DNA of 64,000 nt from Lachnospiraceae bacterium (GCA_910574195.1 CAJTBF010000015.1:1-64000), one strand, 5' to 3'. Counted from the first letter of the stretch, positions 16,334-25,526 are shown. The notes: a model not told the origin generated them from the letters alone. Numbers and translations: made by a program.

Positions 16334-17464
16334 TCAGCCTAATTTTTTCACAAAATCAGCCATAGCATCCGCTATTTTTATTTGCTGCGGACAGACTGCC
16401 TCGCAGCTTCGGCAGGCAACGCAGGACATTGGCTGTTTTTCCTTTGCCAGGGCCGATAATGCCATCGGCGCCAGAAAGCCCCCTTCTGTAAAACAATGTT
16501 CATTGTATAAAGCAAGCAGAGACGGAATATCCAACTCCTGTGGACAATGACTGGTACAATAACGGCAGGCCGTACACGGCAGGACTTTTTTCTCCAGCAT
16601 TCCTGCCGCAATCCCGGACAACACTTCTCTTTCCCGTTCCTGCAGAGGCTTCTCCTCCTCAAACGTTTTGATATTCTCCTGAAGCTGCGACAGATCCGAC
16701 ATACCGGAAAGAATCACCGTTATTCCTTCTACGGACTGCAGAAAACGGAATGCCCATGCCGGAACCTTTTCCATTGGACGGAGTGCATGCAGCGCCTCCT
16801 TCTCTTTCTCCGGCAGCGCCGCTAATCTTCCACCCCGCAGGGGCTCCATTACCCAGATCGGAATTCCATATTCCTGAAGCAGTTCCACTTTCTCTTTTCC
16901 CTGCTGGAACGTCCAGTCCAGGTAATTTAGTTGAATCTGGCAAAATTCCATCTTTTCTCCATAAGCCTCCAGGAAACGCCGGATCACTTCGCAGCTTCCA
17001 TGAGCCGAAAAACCAAGATGCCGAATCCGTCCATTTTCTTTTTGCTTTAGCAGATACACATAGATACCATATTTCTCATCCAGATATGCATCAATATTCA
17101 TCTCACAGACATTATGAAACAGATAAAAATCAAAATACTCCACATTGCACTTTTTCAACTGTTCTTCAAAAATAGTCTCTACTTTATCCATATTTGTCAA
17201 ATCATAACCCGGAAATTTGGTCGCAAGATAATAGTTCTCCCGGGGATACTGCTGCAGAATCTTTCCCATCACCACCTCGGAACATCCCCCATGATATCCC
17301 CAGGCCGTATCATAATAATTGATTCCCTGTTCCATGGCGCAGGCGACCATCTTTTCCACTGCTCTCTCATCAATTTTGGCATCATCTCCATCGATCACCG
17401 GCAGACGCATCGCGCCCAGACCAAGAGCAGATAATTTTACATCCTGAAATTTTTTATAAATCAT
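16334..17464 (-). CDS. Aldo-keto reductase with C-terminal double [4Fe-4S] ferredoxin motif, MerR-linked
   Basis: A 376-residue relative of the protein at 14974, with the same layout: an AKR barrel followed by CTACRYCTSHCP and CVACRSCEAVCP. This one has a complete-looking tetrad: Asp and Tyr in YYDTAWGYHGG, Lys in LATKFPG and His in YLFHNV. The start at 17464 is chosen because GGAGA lies nine bases upstream; the ATG three codons earlier is too close to it. It is divergent from a MerR regulator and its promoter contains the MerR-type palindrome. The substrate is unknown; MerR-linked reductases of this type are often aldehyde or quinone responsive. Confidence 0.87.
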   Translation of the reverse strand: MIYKKFQDVKLSALGLGAMRLPVIDGDDAKIDERAVEKMVACAMEQGINYYDTAWGYHGGCSEVVMGKILQQYPRENYYLATKFPGYDLTNMDKVETIFEEQLKKCNVEYFDFYLFHNVCEMNIDAYLDEKYGIYVYLLKQKENGRIRHLGFSAHGSCEVIRRFLEAYGEKMEFCQIQLNYLDWTFQQGKEKVELLQEYGIPIWVMEPLRGGRLAALPEKEKEALHALRPMEKVPAWAFRFLQSVEGITVILSGMSDLSQLQENIKTFEEEKPLQEREREVLSGIAAGMLEKKVLPCTACRYCTSHCPQELDIPSLLALYNEHCFTEGGFLAPMALSALAKEKQPMSCVACRSCEAVCPQQIKIADAMADFVKKLG

Positions 17465-17495
17465 ACGTTTCATTCTCCTTTCCTGTCACCCATTC

Positions 17496-17552
17496 GGCAT
17501 CCCGTATCTGATGTGCTTCGCGCAGGCAAATGCTTTGCTTCCGATAAGATTT
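17496..17552 (+). repeat. Triple-hairpin intergenic repeat, copy B
   Basis: Contains GGCATCCCGTATCTGATGTG, CTTCGCGCAGGCAAATGC and TTTGCTTCCGATAAG. It is about 85% identical to the reverse complement of copy A at 11383-11445 by eye. Confidence 0.7.
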
Positions 17553-17592
17553 ATCATCAGACATTCGTAAAGCGAAATATCACATCGTTTTA

Positions 17593-17621
17593 TTGACAGC
17601 TTCCGGCAAAACTGATACTAT
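17593..17621 (+). promoter_or_regulatory. Predicted promoter of merR
   Basis: TTGACA (17593-17598), a 17-base spacer, TACTAT (17616-17621). The palindrome at 17633 lies just downstream of the expected start point. Confidence 0.5.
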
Positions 17622-17624
17622 TAC

Positions 17625-17653
17625 CATATACTTGATAGTTTACTATCAGTCAA
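17625..17653 (-). promoter_or_regulatory. Predicted MerR-controlled promoter of the aldo-keto reductase
   Basis: Reading leftward, TTGACT (17653-17648) is followed after 17 bases by TATATG (17630-17625), or after 19 bases by TATGGT. The palindrome TGATAGT-TT-ACTATCA (17633-17648) fills the spacer, the usual MerR arrangement. Bound MerR would activate the reductase and repress merR. Confidence 0.6.
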
Positions 17654-17681
17654 GCATTTTTTACAATGAAAGGACTCCCCC

Positions 17682-18140
17682 ATGACTTACACAGTAAATG
17701 ACGTTGCAAAGTTAACCGGTCTAACCCCTTATACCATCCGCTACTATGCAAAAGAAGGATTGCTTCCAATGGTAGAGCGGAACAAAAACGGTACCCGGAT
17801 TTTCAAAGAAAAAGATCTGGAAACTCTGGAATTCATCGAATGTCTGAAAAGCTGCGGTATGTCCATCCGGGAAATCCGGGAATTCACAAAATGGACATTG
17901 GAGGGCGACAAGACCATTGAGCAGCGCCTGGCCCTGTTTGAGGAAAAACAAAAAGTGCTGGAAAATAAAATGGAGGAACTGCGCGACACTTTAGACGTCA
18001 TCAAATATAAAAAGTGGTATTATACCGCCGCAAAAAATGCCGGAACCATCGACGTCCATTTACATATGAAGTCCGAAGACATTCCGGAAGAAATCCGACA
18101 GATCCAGAACAAAATGCGCAACAGGGAGGCCGGTGACTGA
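17682..18140 (+). CDS. MerR family transcriptional regulator
   Basis: A 152-residue MerR protein. The N-terminal domain reads TVNDVAKLTGLTPYTIRYYAKEGLLP then GTRIFKEKDLETLEFIECLKSCGMSIREI, followed by the dimerisation coiled coil (about 80-115) and a short C-terminal tail without conserved metal-binding cysteines. It belongs to the group often linked to aldo-keto reductases. AAGGAC lies upstream of the ATG. The divergent reductase gene is the probable target. Confidence 0.92.
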   Translation: MTYTVNDVAKLTGLTPYTIRYYAKEGLLPMVERNKNGTRIFKEKDLETLEFIECLKSCGMSIREIREFTKWTLEGDKTIEQRLALFEEKQKVLENKMEELRDTLDVIKYKKWYYTAAKNAGTIDVHLHMKSEDIPEEIRQIQNKMRNREAGD

Positions 18141-18175
18141 ACGATTACCAAAATACAAAAGAAGGGATAGATACA

Positions 18176-18231
18176 AAAATAAGGAGACTGCCTTTTGTCA
18201 TTCTTTCTCCCAAAAGCAATCCCCTTATTTT
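18176..18231. terminator. Terminator after merR
   Basis: AAAATAAGG (18176-18184) pairs with CCTTATTTT (18223-18231), continued by inner CTTTTG/CAAAAG pairing. The gene on the right is convergent, so the element may serve both. Confidence 0.65.
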
Positions 18232-18293
18232 CATTTATGCTGATAAGATAATAAGTGGTAGCAACCATCATCTGCCGGACATCCGCCACTTCC

Positions 18294-19196
18294 CTATTCT
18301 ACCTTGACGTTCAAAGTTCTTCCCGGCATAATCTCTGCTTCATTTGCTCTGTATGCCGCCTGAGCCTTCGCACGCCGGACTTTTCTGGCCTCCGGTGTCA
18401 TCTCTGCTTCCATACGGGTAAGTTCCCGTTCTTTTTCCGGGCTTTTCATCTTTGCCGCGGACTTTGCTGCAAGACTCTCTGCAAAAATACGTTCTCCAGC
18501 CTCTCCCGACGGAACATGCTCCTCGGTTTTGCCATCCTGTACCTTTTCTCTTTCCCCGTCTGTATCCGCCTTTTCTTCTGCTTTCTCTGCCGGGTCCTGA
18601 ATTCCAAGTTCCGCTTCTCTTGCTTCCTCCAGATCCTTCTCCGCCTTGAAACGTTCTGCCTCTGTGGGAAGCTTTGCATACTTCCCACTCTCTACAAATT
18701 CCCTGGCAGACTCCTGGAGGGCTACATTCTTTCGATGTTCATGCAGGATCAGTTCTAACTTTTTCTCTTCCGGTATGGCCGGATTATTTTTGATGCTATT
18801 CACCGCATTCAGGGAGGTCGCTGTATGGGCCATCTTTACACGTTCCACTTCCTCCTTTGTCTTACAGCGCTTCAGTTCCTTTTCGTAACTTTCCTGTTCC
18901 GCTTCCATCGCCTTCACCCGTTGATAAGTCTGAGGATCATGCTTTTGCAGATAATTCATCTCTTCTGCTGTCAGCTTCTGTCCACTGTTCAGCTTCAACT
19001 CAATCTGCCTGGATAACTGATCTGAACCATCAGACTTTGACTTTCGGATCTGTTCTGCCTGCTGCCTCACGGGATCCGCCATATTCGTACTCCCGTCCGC
19101 CGTAAAATCACTGGTATTTTTCTTCTTCTGCCACTTCATCTGCATTCCCAGATTCTTCGTATAGGTACTCAGCGACTGTACCGTAAAAAAATTCAC
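18294..19196 (-). CDS. Highly charged hypothetical protein
   Basis: A 300-residue protein rich in Glu, Lys, Ala and Arg, with long predicted helices and no hydrophobic segment or signal peptide. It contains repeated acidic/basic runs (for example SRQIELKLNSGQKLTAEEM and EKDLEEAREAELG). I recognise no domain; similar proteins occur as unnamed conserved products in Lachnospiraceae. The start is a GTG at 19196, nine bases after AGGAGG; the only nearby ATG is in another frame. It could be a structural or nucleic-acid-associated coiled-coil protein, but this is not shown. Confidence 0.75.
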   Translation of the reverse strand: MNFFTVQSLSTYTKNLGMQMKWQKKKNTSDFTADGSTNMADPVRQQAEQIRKSKSDGSDQLSRQIELKLNSGQKLTAEEMNYLQKHDPQTYQRVKAMEAEQESYEKELKRCKTKEEVERVKMAHTATSLNAVNSIKNNPAIPEEKKLELILHEHRKNVALQESAREFVESGKYAKLPTEAERFKAEKDLEEAREAELGIQDPAEKAEEKADTDGEREKVQDGKTEEHVPSGEAGERIFAESLAAKSAAKMKSPEKERELTRMEAEMTPEARKVRRAKAQAAYRANEAEIMPGRTLNVKVE

Positions 19197-19227
19197 AACT
19201 CATCACCTCCTGAAACGAAAAAAGTAC

Positions 19228-19258
19228 GTAACAGTTCAGCCTTCGAACTCCCTGTTAC
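19228..19258. repeat. 31-bp hairpin repeat, copy 1
   Basis: GTAACAG pairs with CTGTTAC around an inner AGTTC/GAACT stem. It resembles the equally long element at 32776-32806 (shared GTAACAGTTyAGCCT start and CTGTTAC end). Confidence 0.6.
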
Positions 19259-19310
19259 AAAAATACTTCTACTCATGTTATCGGTCAGATTTTCAAAAAC
19301 TTAAGCATCC

Positions 19311-20354
19311 TCATCTTGCATCCCCGCGCTCCCAGGACAGGTGGAAGCCTGCCGCCTCCATACGCCGCATCAACAGATCCGTACACTCCGCCGCCTCTTC
19401 TCCTGTACTGATTTTATGATCATACAATGCATATTGTTCCCGATTCTTCTGCGGGGACAAGTTCGGCATCACCACATTCGCGCCTGCGCGCATTCCTTTC
19501 TCTCTTCCGTCCGCATCCATCGTTCCTAACGCCGTGGTAGCCGGAATCAATGCCTTTGGCAAAAGGATCCGGACAACGGACAATAGCAACAACGTTTTTT
19601 CTACACTACCCGCTCTTTCTTTCGCAAAGGGCGTATCTTTCTGAGGAATAAACGGACCGATTCCTACCATTTGAGGCTGCAAATCTTTTAAAAACAAAAG
19701 ATCTTCTGCCAGTTCTTCTTCTGTCTGCCCTGGCGAGCCTACCATAAATCCGGCGCCAACCTGATATCCCAATGCTTTCAAATCCAGAAGGCACTGCTTT
19801 CGGTTCTGCAGGCTCATGTTATCCGGATGCAGTTTTCGGTAATGTGCAGGATCTGCCGTCTCATGCCGCAGCAGATAGCGGTCCGCTCCTGCTTCCCGCA
19901 GCCGCCGGTAACTTTCATAGGATCGTTCCCCAAGTGACAATGTCACCGCACATTCCGGATGTCTCTCTTTGATACTGTATATCAGCTCCGCCAATCTCTC
20001 GTCCGTAAAAAAGGGATCCTCTCCTCCCTGCAGCACAAATGTTTGAAATCCCAATGCCCTTCCTGTTTTACAGCAATCCAGAATTTCCTCTTTTGTCAGC
20101 CGATAACGCCGAATTTTCCTGTTTTCACAACGGATCCCACAGTAATAACAATTATTCTTACAATAATTGGTAAACTCAATCAGACCCCTTAGATACACTT
20201 TGTCTCCATAATACTGCTTTCGGAGCCGCCGTGCCTCCTCCGCCAGCCTGGTACAAAGCTCTGTGGAGGACGATGCCGCCTGGAGCAGTTCTATAAATTC
20301 TTCTCTGGTAAGCTCCTGTCCGGTAATTAGTTTATCCGCCGCTTCCATCGCCAT
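19311..20354 (-). CDS. hydE: [FeFe]-hydrogenase H-cluster radical SAM maturase HydE
   Basis: A 347-residue radical SAM protein. The cluster motif is CKNNCYYCGI (CxxxCxxC), within the HydE-typical LIEFTNYCKNNCYYCGIRC context. The later segments FVLQGGEDP, SLGERSYE, HETADPAHYRKLHP and GFMVGSPGQTEEELAEDL also match HydE rather than BioB or ThiH. HydE helps to build the dithiomethylamine-bridged 2Fe part of the H-cluster. hydF, hydG and the hydrogenase genes are not in the window. It lies 30 bp downstream of a metallophosphoesterase gene and may be co-transcribed with it. Confidence 0.93.
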   Translation of the reverse strand: MAMEAADKLITGQELTREEFIELLQAASSSTELCTRLAEEARRLRKQYYGDKVYLRGLIEFTNYCKNNCYYCGIRCENRKIRRYRLTKEEILDCCKTGRALGFQTFVLQGGEDPFFTDERLAELIYSIKERHPECAVTLSLGERSYESYRRLREAGADRYLLRHETADPAHYRKLHPDNMSLQNRKQCLLDLKALGYQVGAGFMVGSPGQTEEELAEDLLFLKDLQPQMVGIGPFIPQKDTPFAKERAGSVEKTLLLLSVVRILLPKALIPATTALGTMDADGREKGMRAGANVVMPNLSPQKNREQYALYDHKISTGEEAAECTDLLMRRMEAAGFHLSWERGDAR

Positions 20355-20384
20355 ACGTTCCCTCTCTTCTATAATAAATATTCC

Positions 20385-21005
20385 TTAATATATATGTTCC
20401 TTTGGATTGTCGTCCTCAAAGTCGAATACGCACCGTTCATACGCATTAATTACATGCGTATCCAGATATTTGTCATATCGTTTATGTTGCCTTCCATAGG
20501 ACATATGTACATGTCCATGCAGAAAGTATTTGGGCCGATATCGATCAAGCAATGTCCTAAATACCTGAAATCCCTGGTGCGGCAGATCTCTTCCGTCATT
20601 GAGCTGATATGCCGGCGCGTGCGTCACCAAAATATCAAATCCTCCCTTTAAAAACAACGGAAAACGCAGCTTTGCCGCCCGGTATTTCATCTGCCGTTCC
20701 GTATATTGATACCGTCCCTGACTGTAACGCATGGATCCACCCAGCCCAAGAATTCGAATTCCCTCATGAGTATAAATCTGATCTTCGATACAGATACACC
20801 CTTCCGGCGGATTCTGCTCATACTTCCCGTCATGATTTCCGCGCACGTACAATACCGGTACCGTGGTCATCGTAACCAGAAAAGAGAGATATTCCGGGTT
20901 CAAATCTCCGCAGGAAATAATCAGATCAATTCCTTCCAGTTTTTCCTTTTCATAAAAATCCCACAAATATTTTGATTCTTCATCTGCAACTGCAAGTATC
21001 TTCAT
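20385..21005 (-). CDS. Metallophosphoesterase family protein
   Basis: A 206-residue calcineurin-like phosphoesterase. Visible metal motifs are ISCGDLNPEYL, VRGNHDG, VTHAPAY and LHGHVHMSYG. The first motif, normally DxH near the N-terminus, reads ADEES, so the His ligand is replaced. Relatives hydrolyse phosphomonoesters or diesters; the substrate is unknown. It sits between the BMP-type gene (44 bp upstream) and hydE (30 bp downstream) on the same strand, so the three may form one transcript. Confidence 0.85.
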   Translation of the reverse strand: MKILAVADEESKYLWDFYEKEKLEGIDLIISCGDLNPEYLSFLVTMTTVPVLYVRGNHDGKYEQNPPEGCICIEDQIYTHEGIRILGLGGSMRYSQGRYQYTERQMKYRAAKLRFPLFLKGGFDILVTHAPAYQLNDGRDLPHQGFQVFRTLLDRYRPKYFLHGHVHMSYGRQHKRYDKYLDTHVINAYERCVFDFEDDNPKEHIY

Positions 21006-21049
21006 CGCACATTTTTGCCTTTCTCCTACTCTGATACCAAACCGGCCTC

Positions 21050-22954
21050 TCAGCTCTCTCTTTTCTGTACGCCTTGCTGTTTGATCACAGGCTTCGCCTG
21101 CTCTTTCAATTCCTCTTTCTTGGGAATGGCACCTCTGATATTTTCTGCCAGCCAGTCCATCGTCGCAATCTCCTCCGGAGAAAGTACACGCTCCGGATCC
21201 CCCTGCACCATACCGGTCTGTGAGTATAATACGCCGGAAAACGGGTTAAATTCCCCGGAACAGATCGCCCCACGCAGAAGTCGAACCAAACGCTGCGTTC
21301 CATGAGGGAGATTCTGAGAACAGATCACATCCACCACACCGGAAGACATTCCCCACCAGTAATTGATGGCCTTTGCTGTCTTATCATCCTGCTTCCAGGT
21401 TCCATCCATAATTGTCCGTATCAGCCGTTCATAAAACTTCCCCCAGTTGGATACCGGCATGGCAAGATTCCAGGGCCATTCTCCATTCAAGTGATAAATT
21501 CCAAAAAACCGGGACGCTTCCTCCGGTATCACCATATCTTTTCCTGAAATACACGTGGCATCCGAATTCTTAATCTTTGCTTCAATATCCACATCTTTCA
21601 TTGTGGACCATTCCAGTTCCACCTGCGCTCTTGGATTCACCAACCGCGCTCCCAGGGCAAACGCATTGATATTGGCAATGGAGCCATAGATCGGATAATC
21701 CGCCACATACATCAATCGGTCATTCTCAGCCATAGCACCTGCAATCGCCCCCATCAAAAACTTTGCCTCATGCACCCGCGGATAATATGTCCTGATATAA
21801 CGGTGAGAGGTATTGAGGGAACAGTTCATAATCCGTACCGACGGATTCGCAATGGCCGCCTTCACACTGGCCTGCACAAAAGACGGCGTAGTTGTGAAAA
21901 TCAAATTACAGCCTTGCTCAATCGCATCTGCAAGAAAAACCTCCACATTGTCTATCGTCGCATTTTCATAGCAAACCGTATGCACCTCGTCGGGAAACAT
22001 CTCCTGCAAATGCAGGCGTCCCAATTCATGACTATACGTCCATGCGGAAGTTCCCGGCGTCTTTTCATAAATAAATGCAATTTTCAGCTTGGTTGCATTC
22101 AAAGGAAGTAAAATACTAAAAAGCGGCTTTTTCTCCTGCGCCGGATCCATCTTCAGTTCAATTCCTTTTCCTTCTTCCAATACTTCATACTCTTCCCAGC
22201 TTTTTGCCACCAATGCCTTTAGTTCACTGGCCGTTTTTTCACAAACTTCCTGATAACCATAAAGTTCAATAAAAGCAAGAAAAGCATCCCCCGGAGTAAG
22301 CTCCAGTTTTTTTCCGCCTTTTGCTTCAAATTCTGCAGTAAAGCGGGTATAAACCGAACTGAATGACAAACGCTCATCCGCAGTCCACATCTCACCCGGC
22401 GCCTTCCCTACCGCCTCCTGCAGCTTCGCAAAGCTCCCTTCCTTCGAAAACCATATGTAATTAATCTGATTCAGGTTATAAAAATCCAAAAATTCAAAAT
22501 AAATCTTATTCTCTTTCTCTCCCGTCCGCTTTGGTATAATCCGGATTACATTTCCCGGAATGGAAACCACGCCAAAAAATTTCATAACACTGACGCGTTT
22601 ATTTCCTTCTTCCACATAAAATTTATTCATATACTCATAAGCTTTGATCGGCTCCCGGATCCCTTCCTCCACATGACTGGAACTCAAAGAAGACCACTTA
22701 GAAGCAAACTCTGTATTTTCCCGAAGGATGGGCATAAAATTCCCTGCAAAAGCGTTGCTTCTTCCTCCGCTTTTGGTCCCCACAATCTGATCCGCCGGAA
22801 TCTGCACAAGCCCCAGGGGAACTTCCGAATAAGAGCCTTTGGGAGGCATAATCTCATCCAGGACTTCTAACGTCGGTCTTATACCGTGGAACATCCGTGA
22901 CTGGTATTCCTTTTTTCCCGCTTTATATGCTTTGCTGTAATCTTCAAACCCCAT
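21050..22954 (-). CDS. Cytoplasmic BMP-type binding protein with ParB-like N-terminal domain
   Basis: A 634-residue protein without signal peptide or lipobox. The N-terminal ~240 residues contain a ParB/Srx-like segment (EPIKAYEYMNKFYVEEGNKRVSVMKFF). From about residue 280 it becomes a basic-membrane-protein (BMP/PnrA) type substrate-binding domain: KIAFIYEKTPGTSAWTYSHELG, then IIFTTTPSF-like and YPIYGSIANINAFALGARL segments. BMP domains normally bind nucleosides for an ABC importer, outside the cell. A cytoplasmic version fused to a ParB-like part suggests a nucleoside or nucleotide sensor, but no function is established. CAGGAGGAG precedes the ATG. Confidence 0.8.
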   Translation of the reverse strand: MGFEDYSKAYKAGKKEYQSRMFHGIRPTLEVLDEIMPPKGSYSEVPLGLVQIPADQIVGTKSGGRSNAFAGNFMPILRENTEFASKWSSLSSSHVEEGIREPIKAYEYMNKFYVEEGNKRVSVMKFFGVVSIPGNVIRIIPKRTGEKENKIYFEFLDFYNLNQINYIWFSKEGSFAKLQEAVGKAPGEMWTADERLSFSSVYTRFTAEFEAKGGKKLELTPGDAFLAFIELYGYQEVCEKTASELKALVAKSWEEYEVLEEGKGIELKMDPAQEKKPLFSILLPLNATKLKIAFIYEKTPGTSAWTYSHELGRLHLQEMFPDEVHTVCYENATIDNVEVFLADAIEQGCNLIFTTTPSFVQASVKAAIANPSVRIMNCSLNTSHRYIRTYYPRVHEAKFLMGAIAGAMAENDRLMYVADYPIYGSIANINAFALGARLVNPRAQVELEWSTMKDVDIEAKIKNSDATCISGKDMVIPEEASRFFGIYHLNGEWPWNLAMPVSNWGKFYERLIRTIMDGTWKQDDKTAKAINYWWGMSSGVVDVICSQNLPHGTQRLVRLLRGAICSGEFNPFSGVLYSQTGMVQGDPERVLSPEEIATMDWLAENIRGAIPKKEELKEQAKPVIKQQGVQKRES

Positions 22955-23086
22955 AATCTCCTCCTGTTATCCGAGACATGTTCTGTCTTCTCCCTAACGG
23001 CACATAAGTTACCATCACATTATAGGGAAGAATCTTTTCAAATGCAAGGGGGCTTGATAAATTGTATTTTTTTCTCCATATTCCCG

Positions 23087-23995
23087 TTACATAACCACTT
23101 TTCCTTCCTCTTTTTTGTAAATATATACATGATCACTTAGAATTTCCTCCTCCTCTAACTGCGTTGCATTGATTTCTCTCACCATCTCATTCATCTCTTC
23201 CTGCTCCATTCCCCGGGAAACCGGAACAAGCACTACTTCATGGACACTGCTCGGCAATATATAATAATCTCCTTTCAGAACCTGTGCCGCCAATTCCAAC
23301 ACTTCCGGATATACGATACAGGCGGCTCCGAAACTCCGAATCGAATTGGACAAAACATACATCCAGTCTTTTTCTCCTTCCGTCCTCTCTTCCAATAAAT
23401 TCTGCCTTTTCCCGGACGAAAAACACAAAATATCCTCCATCGTCCGCTGCATCGTATACAGTTCCGCCGGAAGCAGCCGTTTTACATTGTCGCACGCCAC
23501 ACGAAACAGTTCCTCCTTCGTCACCTTCCAGTGCTGCAGATGCCCTTCACTAATCGTCATGGTCGCCGTCCCCTGCCGGTCAACATCTAAAAGTGCATAG
23601 AATACAATACTTAAATCCAGCCATTCAAGATGAGGCAGCATTTCCAATAATGCTTCATTCCGCTTTGTATGAATTATTTTAAATACAATTCTGTCCCGTA
23701 TCCTGTCGTAACTCTCTATCTTGGATAAATTCCAGGATTCTTCACATTTTATCTTATGATAAAATCGAAAAATTTCCTCTACAATCTGAGCAAACGGCTT
23801 CCCGTCCAGATATCCCTGATAAAACTCCTCCAGATAAATCGTAGGGGAAACATTCACCCCCGGGGTCTCCAACACAATCCCTGTTTTCATCGTTCCGTTA
23901 TTCTTAATTACCGTATATTGACTTGCCTTTCGACCTCCCTCCATAAGCTGATTCATTCTTTCCTCTACTGCGCATACAAATTCCTGATATTCCAT
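23087..23995 (-). CDS. DUF5688-type protein of unknown function
   Basis: A 302-residue soluble protein without signal peptide. The N-terminus (MEYQEFVCAVEERMNQLM) and the segments TVIKNNGTMKTGIVLETPGVNVSPTIYLEEF and SNSIRSFGAACIVYPEVL match, as I remember it, the DUF5688 family common in Lachnospiraceae. No catalytic motif is evident. It is often present in several copies per genome. AAAGGAG precedes the ATG. It stands alone between intergenic gaps. Confidence 0.7.
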   Translation of the reverse strand: MEYQEFVCAVEERMNQLMEGGRKASQYTVIKNNGTMKTGIVLETPGVNVSPTIYLEEFYQGYLDGKPFAQIVEEIFRFYHKIKCEESWNLSKIESYDRIRDRIVFKIIHTKRNEALLEMLPHLEWLDLSIVFYALLDVDRQGTATMTISEGHLQHWKVTKEELFRVACDNVKRLLPAELYTMQRTMEDILCFSSGKRQNLLEERTEGEKDWMYVLSNSIRSFGAACIVYPEVLELAAQVLKGDYYILPSSVHEVVLVPVSRGMEQEEMNEMVREINATQLEEEEILSDHVYIYKKEEGKVVM

Positions 23996-24282
23996 TTTAC
24001 TCCTTTCTTTTGCGCATCCGTCTATATTAAAATGGGAAAACCTGGCACTGAAACGTGCCTGAGAAAATTGATTTGAAAAATATTATGTACGTCTATTATA
24101 GGAAACTTTTTCCAAAAAAGCAATCTTTTTTTCTGTCTTGTGATATTCCGGTCCCTTTGCTATAATAAAAAAGGCTGATTTCTAGTTATTTTTCTTTGGC
24201 TATGCGTATGTTCTCCCTTTCATTCCGTCAGGATCGGATAACGAAAAGGAAAAACTTATTATGATTCAGGAAGGAAGCTGCT

Positions 24283-25497
24283 ATGAAAAGACGAAAAAGA
24301 AGAAGTATTTTTCCCTTAATTGTCCTGTTGTTGATCTGTGTGGGAATTATGTTGAGCGCCCTCTGGCTCTCCGTGAAAAAACTATCAGTAGATACAGATA
24401 TCACACAGGAAGTCATCGGAACGCTGACAAACACCGAACCGGATATCCCCTTTTCGGACCTGGTCGTGGAGGAGACAGAAGTATCTCCCGGTTTCTATTA
24501 TCAGAGCCTGACAGAAGATCAGAAAACCGTTTACAAAGAAATCTTTCAGGGCGTGCGGGATCAGCAGGAATTTATCTACGTTCATTCCCCGGATTCCGAT
24601 GAGATCGGAGATGTTTTCCATTTTCTTTTGTATGATCATCCTGAATTATTCTGGTGTACAGGGGAAATGCAGCTTATTAACTATGATACCTACTCGACTT
24701 TGCGTCCCTCCTATACTTATCAAGGGGAAGAATGGCAGCAGAAAAAAGCAGAAGTGGAATCCGCGGCCGCCGCATGCCTGGCCGGAGTTTCCATGGACGC
24801 GCCCGAATACGATAAAGTCAGATATGTATATGAATATATCATACGAACCGTAGACTATAATATGGAAGCCCCCGACAATCAGAATATCTACAGCGCCCTT
24901 GTCAACAAAGCATCCGTATGCGCCGGATATTCCCGTGCCGCACAATATCTTCTGCAGAAACTGGGCATAGAATGTATCTATGCCATCGGAACGATTCCCC
25001 AACAGGGTCCTCACGCCTGGAACATCGTAAAATGCAACGGACAATATTACCAAATGGATGTCACTTTTGGGGATCCCGTGTTCCAGCAGGACGAAAGCAG
25101 CGCAGATATCCCGGCAGACAGTGTAAATTATGCTTACCTCTGCTGTACTGACGATGCATTATATAAGAACCATACGCCGGATCCCGTTATTGTATATCCT
25201 CCCTGTACCTCCCTTGATCTGAATTACTATTTGCTAAACGGAAGATATTTTGATAACTATGACGGTTATACTGTTCTGGAAGGCATGAACCAATCGATTT
25301 ATGCGATGCAGCCCTCTTTCAGTTGTCAGTTTGCCGGGGATGAAGTGTATGCCCAGGCCCGTGACGATCTGATCAACAATATTCTTCCCCAGGCCGCCCA
25401 GAATCTGGCCGCTTATTACGGACTGGGCACTGTATGGTACACTTACCTGGAAGACACGGATATGAATGTATTCACCGTATACTGGAATTATTCTTAA
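24283..25497 (+). CDS. Transglutaminase-like superfamily protein, membrane anchored
   Basis: A 404-residue protein with a basic N-terminus and one hydrophobic segment (about 8-30) that anchors or exports it. The transglutaminase-like triad is visible: Cys in ASVCAGYSRA (about 213), His in GPHAWNIV (about 242) and Asp in YQMDVTFGD (about 256). Such proteins in Clostridia are predicted cysteine proteases or cross-linking enzymes of the cell surface. AGGAAGG precedes the ATG. A strong hairpin follows the stop codon, so it is probably a single-gene transcript. Confidence 0.88.
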   Translation: MKRRKRRSIFPLIVLLLICVGIMLSALWLSVKKLSVDTDITQEVIGTLTNTEPDIPFSDLVVEETEVSPGFYYQSLTEDQKTVYKEIFQGVRDQQEFIYVHSPDSDEIGDVFHFLLYDHPELFWCTGEMQLINYDTYSTLRPSYTYQGEEWQQKKAEVESAAAACLAGVSMDAPEYDKVRYVYEYIIRTVDYNMEAPDNQNIYSALVNKASVCAGYSRAAQYLLQKLGIECIYAIGTIPQQGPHAWNIVKCNGQYYQMDVTFGDPVFQQDESSADIPADSVNYAYLCCTDDALYKNHTPDPVIVYPPCTSLDLNYYLLNGRYFDNYDGYTVLEGMNQSIYAMQPSFSCQFAGDEVYAQARDDLINNILPQAAQNLAAYYGLGTVWYTYLEDTDMNVFTVYWNYS

Positions 25498-25526
25498 ATC
25501 ACATAAAAGAACCGGCGCCGCATTCA

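Noticed and set aside
19311-20354. Biotin synthase or ThiH
   Set aside because: The sequence around the radical SAM motif and the later segments match HydE more closely, and no biotin or thiamine synthesis genes lie beside it.
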